Below, one piece after another: positions 50,459 through 51,761 of a stretch of 51,761 nt of DNA. The stretch lies in the NCBI GenBank assembly GCA_964420835.1, contig CAYQUO010000020.1:1-51761 (forward strand), given 5' to 3'. How positions within the stretch are numbered: the stretch's first letter is position 1; each line of letters begins with the position of its first letter. The notes beneath the pieces were generated by a model. That model did no database searches and was not told where the DNA came from. It saw only the letters and a program-made list of their open reading frames with translations. The translations under genes and the position numbers were made by a program. Source of the stretch: CAYQUO01 sp964420835. Lineage in GTDB: Bacteria; Chloroflexota; Anaerolineae; Anaerolineales; Anaerolineaceae.

Positions 50459-51637
50459 TTAAATCAAACCTAATTCCTTTCCAACCTCTTCGAAAATATC
50501 AAGTACTTGATCCAGTTGTTCATCAGTATGCGTTGCCATATAACTTGTACGCAATAACTGCATTCCTGCCGGCACTGCTGGTGATATGACTGGATTTACA
50601 AAAACCCCACGGTCGAACAATTTCCGCCAGGCAGCAAATGTTTTATTGTCGTCTCCAATTATGATTGGAATGATCGGTGTTACCGAAGGTCCTGTATTAA
50701 ACCCTAATGATTTAAAGCCATTGCGCATCTTATCTGCATTTCTATTCACCCGTTCTATCCTTTCCGGTTCTTCCTGCATGACATGTAAAGCGGCCAAGGC
50801 TGCAGCAGTATTTCCCGGTGGGATACTTGCACTAAATATCAATGATCGTGCATGATGTTTAATAAAACTTACAACATCTTCTTCGCCAGCGATAAAACCG
50901 CCTAACGAAGCAAAGGATTTGCTAAATGTAGACATGATTAGATCCACCGAATCGGTCATCCCAAAGTGAGCAGCGGTCCCATGCCCTCCACCCAATACAC
51001 CCATTCCATGGGCGTCATCAACCATTACTCTTGCTCGATATTTTTTCGCCAAGGGTATGAGTTCCGGTAATGGGGCAAGATCACCTCCCATGCTAAACAA
51101 GCCATCAACCACAATTAGTTTGCCGGCTTCTTCGGGGATCGAGGATAAAACCCTTTCAAGATGGGCCATGTCATTATGATTAAAACGTTCGATCTTTCCA
51201 TATCCGAGGCGTGCCCCATCAACGATGCTGGCATGGTCATCCTTATCGAGAATCACCACATCACCTCTGCAGATTAATGCGCTTACAGTTCCCAGGTTGG
51301 TCTGCATTCCAGTGGAAAAGACCAATGCCGCCTCCTTCCCCGACCAGGCGGCAAGCTCGTCTTCTAATTGTTCATGGAGTTCTAACGTCCCATTTAGAAA
51401 TCGCGATCCCGTACAACTAGTGCCAAACCGCATCGTTGCATCTACTGCTGCCTGGCGTACTTTTGGATGTGTTGTGAGGCCAAGATAATTATTGGAACCG
51501 CACATTATCAATCGATGACCGTGATAAATTACAGATGTACCTTCGCTATCGGATAATGGCAGGAAAAAGGGGTAACTTCCATTTGCAATGGCATCTTTTA
51601 CATCAGTATACTCATAACATTTTTTAAATATATCCAT
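50459..51637 (-). CDS. Alpha-oxoamine synthase, serine palmitoyltransferase-like
   Basis: A 392-aa PLP enzyme of the group that joins an amino acid to an acyl-CoA (SPT, KBL, BioF). MCGSNNYLGLTTHPKV, CTGSRFLNGTLELHEQLE, FSTGMQTNLGTVSAL and DDAHGMGVLGGG are visible; the PLP Lys is in STFSKSFASLGGF (about residue 240). YPFFLPL and GSNNYLGL are closer to bacterial serine palmitoyltransferases than to glycine acetyltransferase or BioF. No tdh or bio gene is near. A sphingoid-base role is therefore favoured but unproven. GAGG precedes the ATG. Confidence 0.85.
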   Translation of the reverse strand: MDIFKKCYEYTDVKDAIANGSYPFFLPLSDSEGTSVIYHGHRLIMCGSNNYLGLTTHPKVRQAAVDATMRFGTSCTGSRFLNGTLELHEQLEDELAAWSGKEAALVFSTGMQTNLGTVSALICRGDVVILDKDDHASIVDGARLGYGKIERFNHNDMAHLERVLSSIPEEAGKLIVVDGLFSMGGDLAPLPELIPLAKKYRARVMVDDAHGMGVLGGGHGTAAHFGMTDSVDLIMSTFSKSFASLGGFIAGEEDVVSFIKHHARSLIFSASIPPGNTAAALAALHVMQEEPERIERVNRNADKMRNGFKSLGFNTGPSVTPIIPIIIGDDNKTFAAWRKLFDRGVFVNPVISPAVPAGMQLLRTSYMATHTDEQLDQVLDIFEEVGKELGLI

Positions 51638-51647
51638 TTCATCCTCA

Positions 51648-51761
51648 CTATCTATTAATTAGTATCCCTAACTTACCCCATTCACCCGGTACGATGCACT
51701 GTCTTGGATTACGCAACCTTTTTTCTGTAAATTCGAGCCAGAAATATCCATTGTTCTTTAA
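51648..51761 (-). CDS. Possible C-terminal end of an upstream gene, cut by the window
   Basis: A minus-strand frame is open from the window edge for 37 codons and stops at 51648-51650, 10 nt before the alpha-oxoamine synthase start. It includes GYFWLEFTEKRLRNP and CIVPGEWGKLGI, a protein-like composition. The stop sits just before the GAGG of the next gene, as in an operon. Not identified; too short to be sure it is coding. Confidence 0.4.
   Translation of the reverse strand, partial: LKNNGYFWLEFTEKRLRNPRQCIVPGEWGKLGILINR

Noticed and set aside
50459..51637. Calling the alpha-oxoamine synthase glycine C-acetyltransferase (kbl) or BioF.
   Set aside because: No threonine dehydrogenase or biotin gene is near and the motifs look closer to serine palmitoyltransferase; kept as SPT-like.

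Overview
The window looks like a chromosomal segment of an anaerobic bacterium of the Chloroflexota, most likely Anaerolineae-like. This is inferred from gene content and order, not from a marker gene. Supporting points are an ADP-forming acetyl-CoA synthetase, a sufCBD-sufS-sufU cluster with a Rieske gene, a Ser/Thr kinase-rpe-rpmB-Asp23-fakA-fakB-recG-coaD block, and AT-rich DNA with several TTG or GTG starts. Nearly all of it is coding. I saw no tRNA, rRNA, CRISPR array, insertion sequence or phage gene.

Layout. 1-8.7 kb: housekeeping block on the plus strand (kinase, rpe, Asp23, fakA, fakB/degV, recG, coaD, coiled-coil protein), with rpmB on the minus strand. 8.8-12.7 kb: lon and folC, minus strand, overlapping by 4 nt. 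12.8-16.5 kb: DUF503 protein, an SDR without the usual catalytic Tyr/Lys, and a radical-SAM (TIGR03960-like)/TIGR03936-like pair. 16.5-17.8 kb: hisS, minus strand. 17.9-37.6 kb: a 20-kb plus-strand hydrogen-metabolism region. It begins with a signalling set (DRTGG, CBS-HATPase, DRTGG, PHP). An electron-transfer set follows (NuoE-like, HATPase, HndB-like, NuoF-like with ferredoxin tail, second NuoE-like, second NuoF-like, HoxU/NuoG-like), then the [NiFe]-hydrogenase HoxY-HoxH, its protease, a formate/nitrite channel and hypABFCDE. 37.7-39.2 kb: methyltransferase and PIG-L deacetylase behind a good sigma70-type promoter. 39.2-45.2 kb: sufC-sufB-sufD-hypothetical-sufS-sufU-Rieske, minus strand, from a strong extended -10 promoter. 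45.7-48.9 kb: ADP-forming acyl-CoA synthetase, a SufR-like regulator and a SufT/DUF59 protein. 49-51.8 kb: a HemN/HemW-family radical SAM protein and a serine-palmitoyltransferase-like alpha-oxoamine synthase, minus strand, with the probable C-terminal end of another gene at the window edge.

How it fits together. The hydrogenase region encodes nearly everything for a soluble multi-flavin [NiFe]-hydrogenase: catalytic dimer, two NuoEF-type flavin modules, a five-cluster Fe-S subunit, endopeptidase and the full Hyp maturation set. The regulatory genes in front are of the type usually seen near [FeFe]-hydrogenases of anaerobes. Three thioredoxin-fold domains in this complex (the HndB-like protein and both NuoF N-termini) have lost most or all of their [2Fe-2S] cysteines. 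The Suf genes and the SufR-like regulator would supply and control Fe-S clusters for this cluster-rich machinery, and the ADP-forming synthetase fits a fermentative acetate-producing metabolism. The most interesting candidate system is the hydrogenase with two different flavin modules, a possible electron-bifurcating or multi-acceptor enzyme.
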